From Fibrisoma limi BUZ 3 (GTDB lineage Bacteria; Bacteroidota; Bacteroidia; Cytophagales; Spirosomataceae): a stretch of DNA of 64,000 nt. The stretch's first letter is position 1, and each line of letters starts with the position of its first letter. Location: positions 186,001 through 250,000 of the forward strand of contig NZ_CAIT01000005.1 of NCBI RefSeq assembly GCF_000296815.2, written 5' to 3'. Below, piece after piece: positions 26,153 through 33,333 of the stretch. A program made the translations under genes and the position numbers. The notes under the pieces are model-generated. The model was not told where the DNA came from. It worked only from the letters and a program-made list of their open reading frames with translations, and ran no database searches.

Positions 26153-27001
26153 ATGCGTCTTCAGTTCGAAAAAGTTGAGCCCGAAGCTGGAAGCTCGTTC
26201 AAGATTGTCCATCTGACGGCACCCGAAACCTGTAAGTTTTACTGGCATTACCACCCCGAACACGAGATTGTATACATTCCGTCCGGGAACGGCCGCCGAC
26301 GGATCGGTACGCACCTGTCGCAGTACGAAGACGGCGAACTGGTATTCATCGGTCCCAACCTGCCGCACCTGAACTTCAGCTATAACAAGCGGGAACAGCA
26401 CGACGAAATTGTGGTGCAGCTACGGGAGGATTTCATGGGGGGCGAGTTTATGCAGCGACCCGAACTGGGCAGCGTCCGGTGGCTATTTGAGCGGTCGCAT
26501 AGCGGGCTGTCGTTTGGAGCAGCAACCAAACAGGCCGTGGGACCGCTGCTGAAGCAGCTTCCGGACCTGTCGCCTTTTGACCGTCTGATGACCCTGTTGC
26601 AGGTGCTGCAACGCTTATCGGTCGCTACGGATGTACAGTCGCTTCAAGCCGATGGCGTCCGGTTTGAATTGAATATCCGGGAGCAGGAACGCATCAACCG
26701 GGTCTACCAGTACGTTGAGCGACACTACGCTGAGCCGCTGGACATCCGGGCCGTGGCCGATCTGGTGAGCCTGACCGTACCAGCGTTCTGCCGGTATTTC
26801 AAGCGGATGACGCAGATGACCTTCACTGATTTCGTGAACGAATATAGGGTTAATCAGGCCCGGCGATTGCTTCATTCGTCGCGGACGGTGGCTGATGTCG
26901 GGTTTGCGGTGGGATTCAATAACCTGTCGCATTTCAACAAGACGTTCCGGAGCGTTGCGGGCCAGACGCCAAGCGCGTACCGAAAGGCACTGGTTGGTTA
27001 A
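26153..27001 (+). CDS. AraC-family transcriptional regulator with cupin sensor
   Basis: 282 residues. The N-terminal cupin region carries YWHYHPEHEIVYIPSG and a later PNLPHLNF histidine, typical of sugar-responsive AraC proteins. The C-terminal AraC domain has two HTH motifs (about 185-280: YAEPLDIRAVADLV..., then VADVGFAVGFNNLSHFNKTF and the final GQTPSAYRK). It is divergent from the MFS permease gene and shares a palindrome-containing intergenic region with it, so control of that gene and itself is the simplest reading. Confidence 0.88.
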   Translation: MRLQFEKVEPEAGSSFKIVHLTAPETCKFYWHYHPEHEIVYIPSGNGRRRIGTHLSQYEDGELVFIGPNLPHLNFSYNKREQHDEIVVQLREDFMGGEFMQRPELGSVRWLFERSHSGLSFGAATKQAVGPLLKQLPDLSPFDRLMTLLQVLQRLSVATDVQSLQADGVRFELNIREQERINRVYQYVERHYAEPLDIRAVADLVSLTVPAFCRYFKRMTQMTFTDFVNEYRVNQARRLLHSSRTVADVGFAVGFNNLSHFNKTFRSVAGQTPSAYRKALVG

Positions 27002-27030
27002 AAACTAGTCTGCGGTAAGACCTGGCAAGG

Positions 27031-27675
27031 TCAACGATGCGGAGAAGCGGGATAGCTTTTGGCCGCATGGCGTTTGGCAAGGAGGTTCTTCATAATCGTC
27101 AGCGGAACGTTGCAGGTGCGAACATACAGTCCGCTGTCGTTGATGGTGAGTACCAGAAAGTTTGTGCCGAAGCTGCCCAACTGCTTCCGATCAACGGACA
27201 GAATGTGTTTGCCGGCGGTCAGCCGTCGGGTAAGTACAGCGACCTGACTTGCCTTAAAAAATGAATTGAGGTGATAGATGGTCAGCTTTACCAGGCAGTC
27301 GCGCCGAACATCGACCAGAACCCGCAGGGCATACGTCAGCGTGTAATCAAATCTACTCAGCAGCGGTATCTGATTTGGCTGCCGGGCCAGATCGATCCGA
27401 ATCTGGTCTTTCAGCAACGGGATGATAGGAGCCAGACCCTCCACAAACCGAATCTGCGGATTCTGAGCCGAAAACGTAGCCCGGATGGTCGCCTGCTGCT
27501 GGCTGGTGACCCCCCGACCAAACGCGACCAGGGCAAAATCACTACCGTTGAAGTCAATGTGCGCCGTTGCGATGGCATTCGTGTACGTAGCCCGGAGGTT
27601 ATCCTCAGCCAGGGCGTCGGTCAGGGCGCTCAGTATGCTACGTCGCTGACCTATGAGCAATATGTCGTTTTTCAT
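27031..27675 (-). CDS. Hypothetical protein with receiver-like N-terminus and FlgD/T9SS-tail-like C-terminal region
   Basis: 214 residues. The first 100 residues follow an alternating beta/alpha receiver-like pattern (ILLIGQRRSILSALTDAL, DFALVAFGRG, PQIRFVEGLAPI) without a convincing phosphorylatable Asp. Residues 110-190 show a beta pattern (LRVLVDVRRDCLVKLTIYHL, LTAGKHILSVDRKQL, TNFLVLTIND) like the FlgD Ig-like or sorting-tail fold. No signal peptide. No family is recognised and the role is unknown. Confidence 0.5.
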   Translation of the reverse strand: MKNDILLIGQRRSILSALTDALAEDNLRATYTNAIATAHIDFNGSDFALVAFGRGVTSQQQATIRATFSAQNPQIRFVEGLAPIIPLLKDQIRIDLARQPNQIPLLSRFDYTLTYALRVLVDVRRDCLVKLTIYHLNSFFKASQVAVLTRRLTAGKHILSVDRKQLGSFGTNFLVLTINDSGLYVRTCNVPLTIMKNLLAKRHAAKSYPASPHR

Positions 27676-27744
27676 CCGGCGTACCAGTAGGCTATAGCTA
27701 ATAGGTATACATAGTGTCGCAGAAAGGCCGGCCGGTATTGTGCG

Positions 27745-28758
27745 CTACTGCCAGTTTTTACGGAGAACGACCTGGGCCGATTTGCCTTGCGGGCTGAACT
27801 GATCGCGTTCGCGGACTTTGTGAGCGTCGGTCATAAACCATTTCCAGACAAACCCACCCGCAAACCACGGCTGAGGCCAGACAGCTTCCAGCAAGGCTGC
27901 ATAGGCATTGGCCTGAGCCGTTTCGTTGGTAGAGCAGTCTGTCTCAGATTCCCACGGACGTTGAGTAGAGAACGTGCAACTTCGGTAACCAAACTCAGTA
28001 AACAAAACGCTTTTTTGTAAGCGGTAGCTAAATGCCCTTAATTGACGCAGATGGGGCCGCCAACTGGAAATCAGTGTGTTGACAGATGGGTCCTGCTTGT
28101 CGGAAAGTGGGAAGTAAGCATCCACGCCCACGTAGTCCAGTTCGTTCCAGAACGGAATCTGTTCGTAACGATCCCAGTTCGCTGCGTACGTAAGTTTCCC
28201 TTTGTAAATAGTTTTAACGTCTCTGATAAGTTGCTTCCAAAAATCCGGACGAGCAACGGCAAAACGATCCAGTTCGGTTGTGATGCAATACAGATCGACA
28301 CCGAGTGAATCGGCCAAGTGAGCAAAATGCAGAACGTATTGTCGGTAGTCGGCTTCGAACGTCTGCCAGTCGGTTTCGCGATCGAAAGTCAGGTCGAGGT
28401 GAGAACCGCCCTGCATCCAGACGTGCGGCTTCAGCATCACCTTCAAGCCCTGCTGCCGGGCCATCCGGATGGTCTCGGCCACCCCCGTCGGCGTTTCGCC
28501 CCACCACTGCCACTTACCCCGGTCGCCCATATTACCGCTGAAATAAAAATGCGGCTCATTCTTGCGGCAGAAACCATAGGGTACCACCGCCACCCACTCG
28601 CCACCTGTTTCGCGTACCGTTTCCAGCGATTCTGGACCCGGTTGTTGGCGGGGCGCCACGAGGTTCACGCCTTTAAGCTTAGGGCCGTTATGGACAAACG
28701 GGGGCGAGGACTGGCATCCCAGCAGGACAAGAAGTAGTACAATAGCCCGACTGATCAT
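27745..28758 (-). CDS. GH113-like beta-mannanase lipoprotein
   Basis: 337 residues from the ATG at 28758, giving a lipoprotein signal with lipobox LLGC (C15); a start 66 bases upstream would bury it. The TIM barrel has the GH113 catalytic pair: E162 in YCITTELDRF and E255 in FTEFGYRS, with YAANWDRYEQIPFWNELDYVG strands around them. It would hydrolyse beta-mannan-type oligosaccharides at the cell envelope; the family assignment is by motif. Follows a YD-repeat-like gene by 19 bp on the same strand. Confidence 0.75.
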   Translation of the reverse strand: MISRAIVLLLVLLGCQSSPPFVHNGPKLKGVNLVAPRQQPGPESLETVRETGGEWVAVVPYGFCRKNEPHFYFSGNMGDRGKWQWWGETPTGVAETIRMARQQGLKVMLKPHVWMQGGSHLDLTFDRETDWQTFEADYRQYVLHFAHLADSLGVDLYCITTELDRFAVARPDFWKQLIRDVKTIYKGKLTYAANWDRYEQIPFWNELDYVGVDAYFPLSDKQDPSVNTLISSWRPHLRQLRAFSYRLQKSVLFTEFGYRSCTFSTQRPWESETDCSTNETAQANAYAALLEAVWPQPWFAGGFVWKWFMTDAHKVRERDQFSPQGKSAQVVLRKNWQ

Positions 28759-28777
28759 GCGGTAAGTTAACAAAAAC

Positions 28778-29716
28778 TTAGTCGGAATACGTGTAGGCCC
28801 GGCGGATGAGTTCAGTATTCCCATCGCGCCAGAGGGTGCGTTCGGTAGTTTCGGCGGGAAGAGCGTGTTCGTTCAACTGGTGGTCGTAGTAAGTTCGGGA
28901 GCGATTACCATACACGTCGGAAAAGGCCGACTCCCGGAAGAGACCGTAGCTGTTAATCCATCTGTTTTCAATATCTGATGGGAAATAAGGAACCACAGGG
29001 TGTCCTTTAAATTCCCCTTTCGCAACTTCGACCGACCGGCCGACCGTCTGATGACGGAACTGTATGCGGTAGGTATCCCCACTGATTCGGATCAGGCGGT
29101 CGCTGGTATCGTAGCGACAACGCCGGGAAAACGATTTCTGAGTGAAATCCCGAAGATCCGTGACCAGCGAGCGTTCGGAAACAATACCCTGCCTGGATAA
29201 GCTATACACCCGATCGACCTGGAAATGGGGTTGTTCGCGGAGCGAATACATAATCTGGCTGAGCATACCATCGGCGTTGTAGATGTATTCGGTCACATCC
29301 TGGTAGGGTACGTCGCCGGTCGGACGATGGTTTTCGGTTTCGCGGATAAGTCGCCGGTTGGGGTAATCATACGTAAACTGACTTTCAACGATCTGTATTT
29401 CTCGCTTATCGGTCTGGAGTTGTTCGCTCTCTATCAGCGACAGCAGATAATTATTTTGGCTGTACGTATAGCGCGTTTCGGAAGAGTAGGGGACGGGACC
29501 GTACCGCAACAATCGGCGGCTCGTCAGTAGCCCGTTTGTATCGTAATCGTAATGAATTTCGAGGGCTTCGACGTGTTCATAACTGCGTTGGTAGATAGTG
29601 GTCTCACTTAATAAACGATACGCTTCGGGGAGGGGAGGATAAGACGCAGGTGGGGACAAGCCAATCGAACTAAGTCGTTTTAGCTTTGAAGCAATAGATT
29701 GTAAAAAATTGTTCAT
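28778..29716 (-). CDS. YD-repeat-like hypothetical protein
   Basis: 312 residues with many Tyr-Asp-x-x-x-x-x-L units (YDYDTNGLLTSRRLL, YTYSQNNYLLSLI, YDYPNRRLIRE, YIYNADGMLSQI, YDTSDRLIRI), resembling RHS/YD beta-repeats. No signal peptide, toxin tip or RHS core is seen, and it is far shorter than polymorphic toxins. Proteins of this type are common in Bacteroidota as isolated genes of unknown function. A 355-bp gap lies upstream. Confidence 0.6.
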   Translation of the reverse strand: MNNFLQSIASKLKRLSSIGLSPPASYPPLPEAYRLLSETTIYQRSYEHVEALEIHYDYDTNGLLTSRRLLRYGPVPYSSETRYTYSQNNYLLSLIESEQLQTDKREIQIVESQFTYDYPNRRLIRETENHRPTGDVPYQDVTEYIYNADGMLSQIMYSLREQPHFQVDRVYSLSRQGIVSERSLVTDLRDFTQKSFSRRCRYDTSDRLIRISGDTYRIQFRHQTVGRSVEVAKGEFKGHPVVPYFPSDIENRWINSYGLFRESAFSDVYGNRSRTYYDHQLNEHALPAETTERTLWRDGNTELIRRAYTYSD

Positions 29717-30071
29717 AGTTACATAGGTGGATAGTTAAAAAGACAAAAAAGCGCAAAAAATAAATTTGTTTGCGTTGAATACGTATTCTTTTTACGAAAC
29801 GGCAGGGCGAAAGGTTTGACGATTGGCCAAAAAAACGGACATTACCTGATGTATGGTAGTAATCGGAGCGATTTTACTGGTTTTTTAATGAATATTCAGC
29901 GCCAATCTTTTCCCCTAAAAACAAGCCCTTGTCGGCCGGCAAACGTTGTGTTAACGGTACAACAACAGGACTCGGTCGGATTGTACTATTTTATGTAGAG
30001 ACCGTAGCTGTCCGGCCGTTCATCAGTAGCATCATCGTTGGGCATCGGCCCGGGAGGTTAATAAAACTGGT
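29717..30071. other. Intergenic stretch without a recognisable gene
   Basis: 355 bp between the YD-like gene and the first MITE. It contains a perfect 12-base palindrome, GAATACGTATTC (29777-29788), about 61 bases upstream of the divergent YD-like gene start, which could be an operator. Short frames here lack supporting starts or coding pattern. Confidence 0.5.
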
Positions 30072-30201
30072 GTGGCTGTTGCAAAAGTCGATACGCGCTT
30101 ACGGCAGCTCGGTTAACCGGCTATTTTCAGCTGGCTAGTTGCCAGAAATTGGCGGGCAGATCGAGCAAATTCTGGCCATTCAAGGCTTTTGCAACAGCCA
30201 C
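30072..30201 (+). mobile_element. 130-bp MITE, copy 1
   Basis: Terminal inverted repeats GTGGCTGTTGCAAAAG (30072-30087) and its exact complement (30186-30201). The interior has palindromes such as CGGTTAACCG and TGGC-loop-GCCA and no coding capacity. The ends equal those of the IS at 30515-32003, so the IS transposase could mobilise it. Confidence 0.85.
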
Positions 30202-30233
30202 AGCACTTATACAACAACTCAATTTCTATAGAT

Positions 30234-30440
30234 ATGCTATCGCCTAACTCAGCTCTTATCCTTTGGCAGATCATCGTATTGACTCAACTGCTTGGACCTA
30301 TTTATGCCTTAGTCCAGCTTTATAGAGATGCGATATCTTTCAAAATAAAGACAGTTTGGTGCTTCGTCATTCTATTTATTCCTCTCGGCTGGATTGTCTA
30401 TCTCATTTTTAGAAAACAGATCTATTCTGTAAAGTCGTAA
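30234..30440 (+). CDS. Small PLDc_N-like two-helix membrane protein
   Basis: 68 residues from the ATG at 30234; a TTG inside the MITE end is also in frame but unlikely. Two hydrophobic helices (about 8-30 and 38-58) with the pattern LGPIYALVQLYRD ... VWCFVILFIPLGWIVYLIFRK, as in the phospholipase D N-terminal (PLDc_N) domain, without a PLD catalytic domain. The gene is AT-rich relative to the chromosome. Its last 19 bases overlap the convergent transposase frame. A similar 3' end is found at 32681-32808. Confidence 0.6.
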   Translation: MLSPNSALILWQIIVLTQLLGPIYALVQLYRDAISFKIKTVWCFVILFIPLGWIVYLIFRKQIYSVKS

Positions 30441-31954
30441 GTTGGGTTATTTGTATATTCAGCTTTTATCTTGATTGTGGCTACAAATAGTTCTAATCGA
30501 ATAACATATTCATAGTGGCTGTTGCAAAAGTAGATCAGTATACAATAGAACTGATCAGGTACTGGTAGGGCAATTACCATTCCGCTTTGTTCAGCCGGCG
30601 TAAAGCGCATAAACTTCTTCAAGTTGTAGGCCATGGCCGCCACGTACATCACCTTAGCTGCGGCTTCTCGGCCCCGGGAATTAATTTGGCGTAGACCATA
30701 GTAGTTGATCAGACTGCCTAAGACGGGTTCCACAGTTGCCGAACGGATGCGTATCATGCGCTTGCCGAGTCGACTTGATAACCGACCCATCATTCGTTCG
30801 TATTGAGCTTTGTAGTAGGTATGATGCAGGCGCTTTTCCTTGGCTTTCTTACCCTTACACTCTTCACTGATAGGACAGCCCCTGCAATCAGAGGTCTTAG
30901 CCAAGTATCGCTTCTTGGGGTTACCCTGCTTATCGATCAATAACTTGTCAAAGGCCAAGCGTTTGCCTTGACTACAGGTGTAACTATCACTTCTAGTGTC
31001 ATAGTGAAAGCCAGGCCGTTCGTCTTTGTACTTGCCATGAGGAGGAATGAAGCCGGTCAGTCCCTTGGTTTCCAATAACTCATAGTTCTCCCCTGAACAA
31101 TACCCAGCATCGGCCACTACAGTGTTCATTAGTAGACCAAAAAACTTTAAACGGGCCTGAGTTGAATCGACAATCGGCAGTAAGTTGCGGCTATCGCGCC
31201 GGTCAGCCGAGCCAGCCTCGATATGGGTGATTACATGCTGAGCGGCATCGACGCTTATGCTGGCCATATACGCTAATTGGCGGGGCTTTCCCGTTTTGAA
31301 GGCAATGCGAGCATCGGGATCAGTGGGACTGTAATGAGTGAGATTGCTGACAAGTTGCCCCGCTTTGTTGGGCGCTGCTTTCCGGATGTTCTTGTGAAAC
31401 CGGTGGATGTGCTGCAAACGATCTGCCGAAGCGGTTAGCCGAGGGGCCTTTGGCTTACCTAACCTGGGATTGGTCTCATACGACCAGATGGCAGGCTTGG
31501 GTTTGAGCCGGCTCATCGACGCATTGGCTTTGATATAAGCCGAATCAATGACTTGCGTATGGCCGCTGACAAGCCCTTTGTGGATGCACAAGCCGACGAT
31601 GTGGCTAAAGCAAGCTTCAAAGACCGTAGCCGGGATGCGTTGGCGGGTCCGTGACAGGGTGCTGTGGCAGGGCAAGGGCTGCTCTAGCCCATAGCCAACA
31701 AAGGTGCGGATGCCCAGATGCAGCTTAGCCAGGTCAAGTAGTTTACGATCCGATGTGCTGTTCTCAAAGTGGCCAACCAGCAGCAGCTTGACGAACACCA
31801 CCGGATCGATAGATGGTCGTCCCATGGTGCTATAGAAGGGCTCAAACAGGGGCCTGATGAAGCTAAAGTCGACCTCCTGTAGCAATTGGAGATAGAAGTA
31901 ATGAGCTGGCAGGAGTTTAGCCAGCGAAGTGTTCGATGGATGATAGCCGAGCAT
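30422..31954 (-). CDS. IS1182-family DDE transposase
   Basis: 510 residues. An N-terminal DUF772-type domain (about 45-115, ending PLPCHSTLSRTRQR) precedes a DDE core with D137 (VIDSAYIKANAS), D282 (VVADAGYCSGEN) and E409 (ATVEPVLGSL). A Cys cluster (CRGCPISEEC) sits between the last two. All catalytic residues are present, so it is probably active. Unusually, the frame has no stop before the left end of the IS: residue 480 is encoded by the last element codon and 30 further residues come from flanking DNA. Confidence 0.93.
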   Translation of the reverse strand: MLGYHPSNTSLAKLLPAHYFYLQLLQEVDFSFIRPLFEPFYSTMGRPSIDPVVFVKLLLVGHFENSTSDRKLLDLAKLHLGIRTFVGYGLEQPLPCHSTLSRTRQRIPATVFEACFSHIVGLCIHKGLVSGHTQVIDSAYIKANASMSRLKPKPAIWSYETNPRLGKPKAPRLTASADRLQHIHRFHKNIRKAAPNKAGQLVSNLTHYSPTDPDARIAFKTGKPRQLAYMASISVDAAQHVITHIEAGSADRRDSRNLLPIVDSTQARLKFFGLLMNTVVADAGYCSGENYELLETKGLTGFIPPHGKYKDERPGFHYDTRSDSYTCSQGKRLAFDKLLIDKQGNPKKRYLAKTSDCRGCPISEECKGKKAKEKRLHHTYYKAQYERMMGRLSSRLGKRMIRIRSATVEPVLGSLINYYGLRQINSRGREAAAKVMYVAAMAYNLKKFMRFTPAEQSGMVIALPVPDQFYCILIYFCNSHYEYVIRLELFVATIKIKAEYTNNPTYDFTE

Positions 31955-32003
31955 AGGCTCTTAACCTACTACGCCCTCAAGGTGTTACTTTTGCAACAGC
32001 CAC
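30515..32003 (-). mobile_element. IS1182-family insertion sequence
   Basis: 1489 bp. Ends are GTGGCTGTTGCAAAAGTA (30515-30532) and its complement (31986-32003). Direct CATA repeats at 30511-30514 and 32004-32007 are the target duplication. A single transposase gene reads leftward with its start 49 bp inside the right end. Confidence 0.93.
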
Positions 32004-32126
32004 CATAGTTATAGAACGGGTCTGGAAATAATATCAAAGATTAACTAAACACCTTGTGTTTCAAATTAGTATTATTCTGATATTTAGAGACTTATTCTAC
32101 TTTCTCAACCTTCAAAGCCTTAGGTT

Positions 32127-32450
32127 ATGAAACATAAACATATTGTCTTGACTATATTAATCAGTTGTCTTACGTTCAGTTTTATTGGCTGTAGCAAGGT
32201 TAGTAATGGTATTCCTCCGTCACCGACCACTAGTAAATTCTTGAAAGGAGCTGATGGACCACCTCTATTGATAGTTGATAATGTAGAGAAGGGATATCTT
32301 GATGAGAATAGCCAGGGTAAACTTAACCCTAACCAAATTGATCATATCAAGGTCCTTTCGCCAGCTTCAACCAATGATTTAGTTAGTCAATTTGGGCAAA
32401 AAGGCAAAAACGGCGTAGTGCTCATAACAACAAAGAGAGCGGGTAAATAA
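32127..32450 (+). CDS. Lipoprotein consisting of a SusC-type plug motif
   Basis: 107 residues. Lipoprotein signal with lipobox FIGC (Cys about 22). The mature part has PPLLIVDNVEKG, LNPNQIDHIKVLSPAS and a final FGQKGKNGVVLITTKRAGK. This matches the conserved plug segment of SusC/RagA TonB-dependent receptors (LYVVDG...I..I.VLK...YG..G.NGVI.ITTK) with no receptor barrel. It may be a stand-alone plug-fold lipoprotein. The gene is clearly more AT-rich than the chromosome and is followed by a strong hairpin. Confidence 0.65.
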   Translation: MKHKHIVLTILISCLTFSFIGCSKVSNGIPPSPTTSKFLKGADGPPLLIVDNVEKGYLDENSQGKLNPNQIDHIKVLSPASTNDLVSQFGQKGKNGVVLITTKRAGK

Positions 32451-32473
32451 CTGAATTCAATTTGCCAAAACCT

Positions 32474-32530
32474 ACAAAAAGTACAAAACATACTCGGCAA
32501 CCGCTACCGAGTGTGTTTTGTACTTTTTGT
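32474..32530. terminator. Long hairpin after the plug lipoprotein gene
   Basis: 24-base arms (32474-32497 and 32507-32530) pair with one mismatch around the loop CAACCGCTA. The arms begin with an A-rich run and end in TACTTTTTGT, so it could terminate transcription from both sides. Confidence 0.75.
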
Positions 32531-32550
32531 TGAGTAGTTCTATAACTACA

Positions 32551-32680
32551 GTGGCTGTTGCAAAAGTCTGGACTGGATACAAATTGCCTAATCGACCCGT
32601 CAATTTCTGGCTATTTATTTGTTGAAAATGCCCTGTTCATGGAGCTACCATAGGTGAATAGCGACTTTTGCAACAGCCAC
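32551..32680 (-). mobile_element. 130-bp MITE, copy 2 (opposite orientation)
   Basis: Ends GTGGCTGTTGCAAAAGTC (32551-32568) and complement (32664-32680). Its reverse complement aligns along its length with copy 1: both contain TAGCTC/CAGCTC, ATTTTCA, and GCCAGAAATTG followed by CGGG at the same offsets, and both are exactly 130 bp. So it belongs to the same family, inverted. Confidence 0.85.
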
Positions 32681-32808
32681 TGGTGTTTTGTTAAGCCATC
32701 GGAATTTACAAACTCTAGCCGGAAGGGTATTAAGGTGGTGAATAAGAATGAGATACTAATTTTTAGAAAGAAGCAAATACAGGTAAATAATTCTGTAAAG
32801 TCGATATG
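32681..32808 (+). pseudogene. Possible 3' remnant of a PLDc_N-like gene
   Basis: Reading from the MITE border, 42 codons without a stop give WCFV at the start and IFRKKQI...NNSVKSI before TGA. The intact gene at 30234-30440 contains WCFV and ends IFRKQIYSVKS. The DNA shares TTTTTAGAAA and ATTCTGTAAAGTCG. Upstream of the composite the frame meets a stop, so the 5' part is missing. Short and AT-rich, so chance cannot be excluded. Confidence 0.3.
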
Positions 32809-32878
32809 AGTGATTGGTTTTTGGATTAATTTTATAGTTTCACCGACTGTACAATACGTTTTACCCTCTGTAACATTT

Positions 32879-33280
32879 ATGCAACGAGCCCAATTAAAGG
32901 AGTTTTACGGCTACGCCATCATTCTTGCCGTACTGACGATCGCGCAATTGTATTCTGTTTACGTCGCTTCTACCACCGATCTGCTCCTTACCTGGAAGCA
33001 CTACGTTGGTTTTGCTGCCACGGGCGTATCGGCTATTCTGCTGCTGCTCCGTCAATCAAAATACCTCTTTTTTGTCCTGGGCCTGACGCTCATGCTAGGC
33101 TACGAAAACCTGGTTGGGTTTACGCCGGAACTGGTGTATACCTCAACCCGCTACTATTTTAACAACACCGCCCTGCCGGTATCTTATCAGGATTTTTCGA
33201 TGTATTTGCTGCTGATCTGGGCCTACGTCGCTCACGGTCGACTGCGGATGATGGCGCAGGCGCTCTTTGTGCGGTCCTGA
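32879..33280 (+). CDS. Hypothetical four-helix membrane protein
   Basis: 133 residues from the ATG at 32879 (MQRAQLKEFYGYAI); a GTG 69 bases upstream would add an AT-rich unlikely leader. Four hydrophobic segments (about 10-28, 38-58, 62-84, 105-122). No family recognised. Codon and base use match the chromosome, so it marks the right edge of the AT-rich island. Confidence 0.6.
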   Translation: MQRAQLKEFYGYAIILAVLTIAQLYSVYVASTTDLLLTWKHYVGFAATGVSAILLLLRQSKYLFFVLGLTLMLGYENLVGFTPELVYTSTRYYFNNTALPVSYQDFSMYLLLIWAYVAHGRLRMMAQALFVRS

Positions 33281-33285
33281 TTAAT

Positions 33286-33331
33286 GTCCGGGCCAGGCCG
33301 CGCCAGCGGAGCGCCCCTGCCTGGCCCGGAC
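33286..33331. terminator. Bidirectional terminator-like hairpin
   Basis: GTCCGGGCCAGGC (33286-33298) and GCCTGGCCCGGAC (33319-33331) are perfect 13-base arms between two convergent genes. No U tract. Confidence 0.6.
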
Positions 33332-33333
33332 GT

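Larger units (their letters stand above)
30072..32680. mobile_element. Putative composite transposon bounded by two inverted MITEs
   Basis: The outer ends are the 17-bp repeat GTGGCTGTTGCAAAAGT and its complement. The bases just outside both ends are TGGT (30068-30071 and 32681-32684), a 4-bp direct repeat of the same length as the duplication of the internal IS. Contents: MITE copy 1, a PLDc_N-like gene, an IS1182-family element, a plug-motif lipoprotein, a long hairpin and MITE copy 2. Neither MITE has its own duplication, which favours movement of the whole unit. Confidence 0.5.

Noticed and set aside
29816-29998. Small frame in the gap before the first MITE
   Set aside because: Starts with TTG, shows no domain or membrane pattern, and lies in a region without coding bias.
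30072-32680. Inversion between two independent MITE insertions as the origin of the structure
   Set aside because: That model needs the inner flanks to be the reverse complement of the outer ones (ACCA); the inner flanks read AGCA and TACA, so the direct outer TGGT fits composite movement better, though not conclusively.
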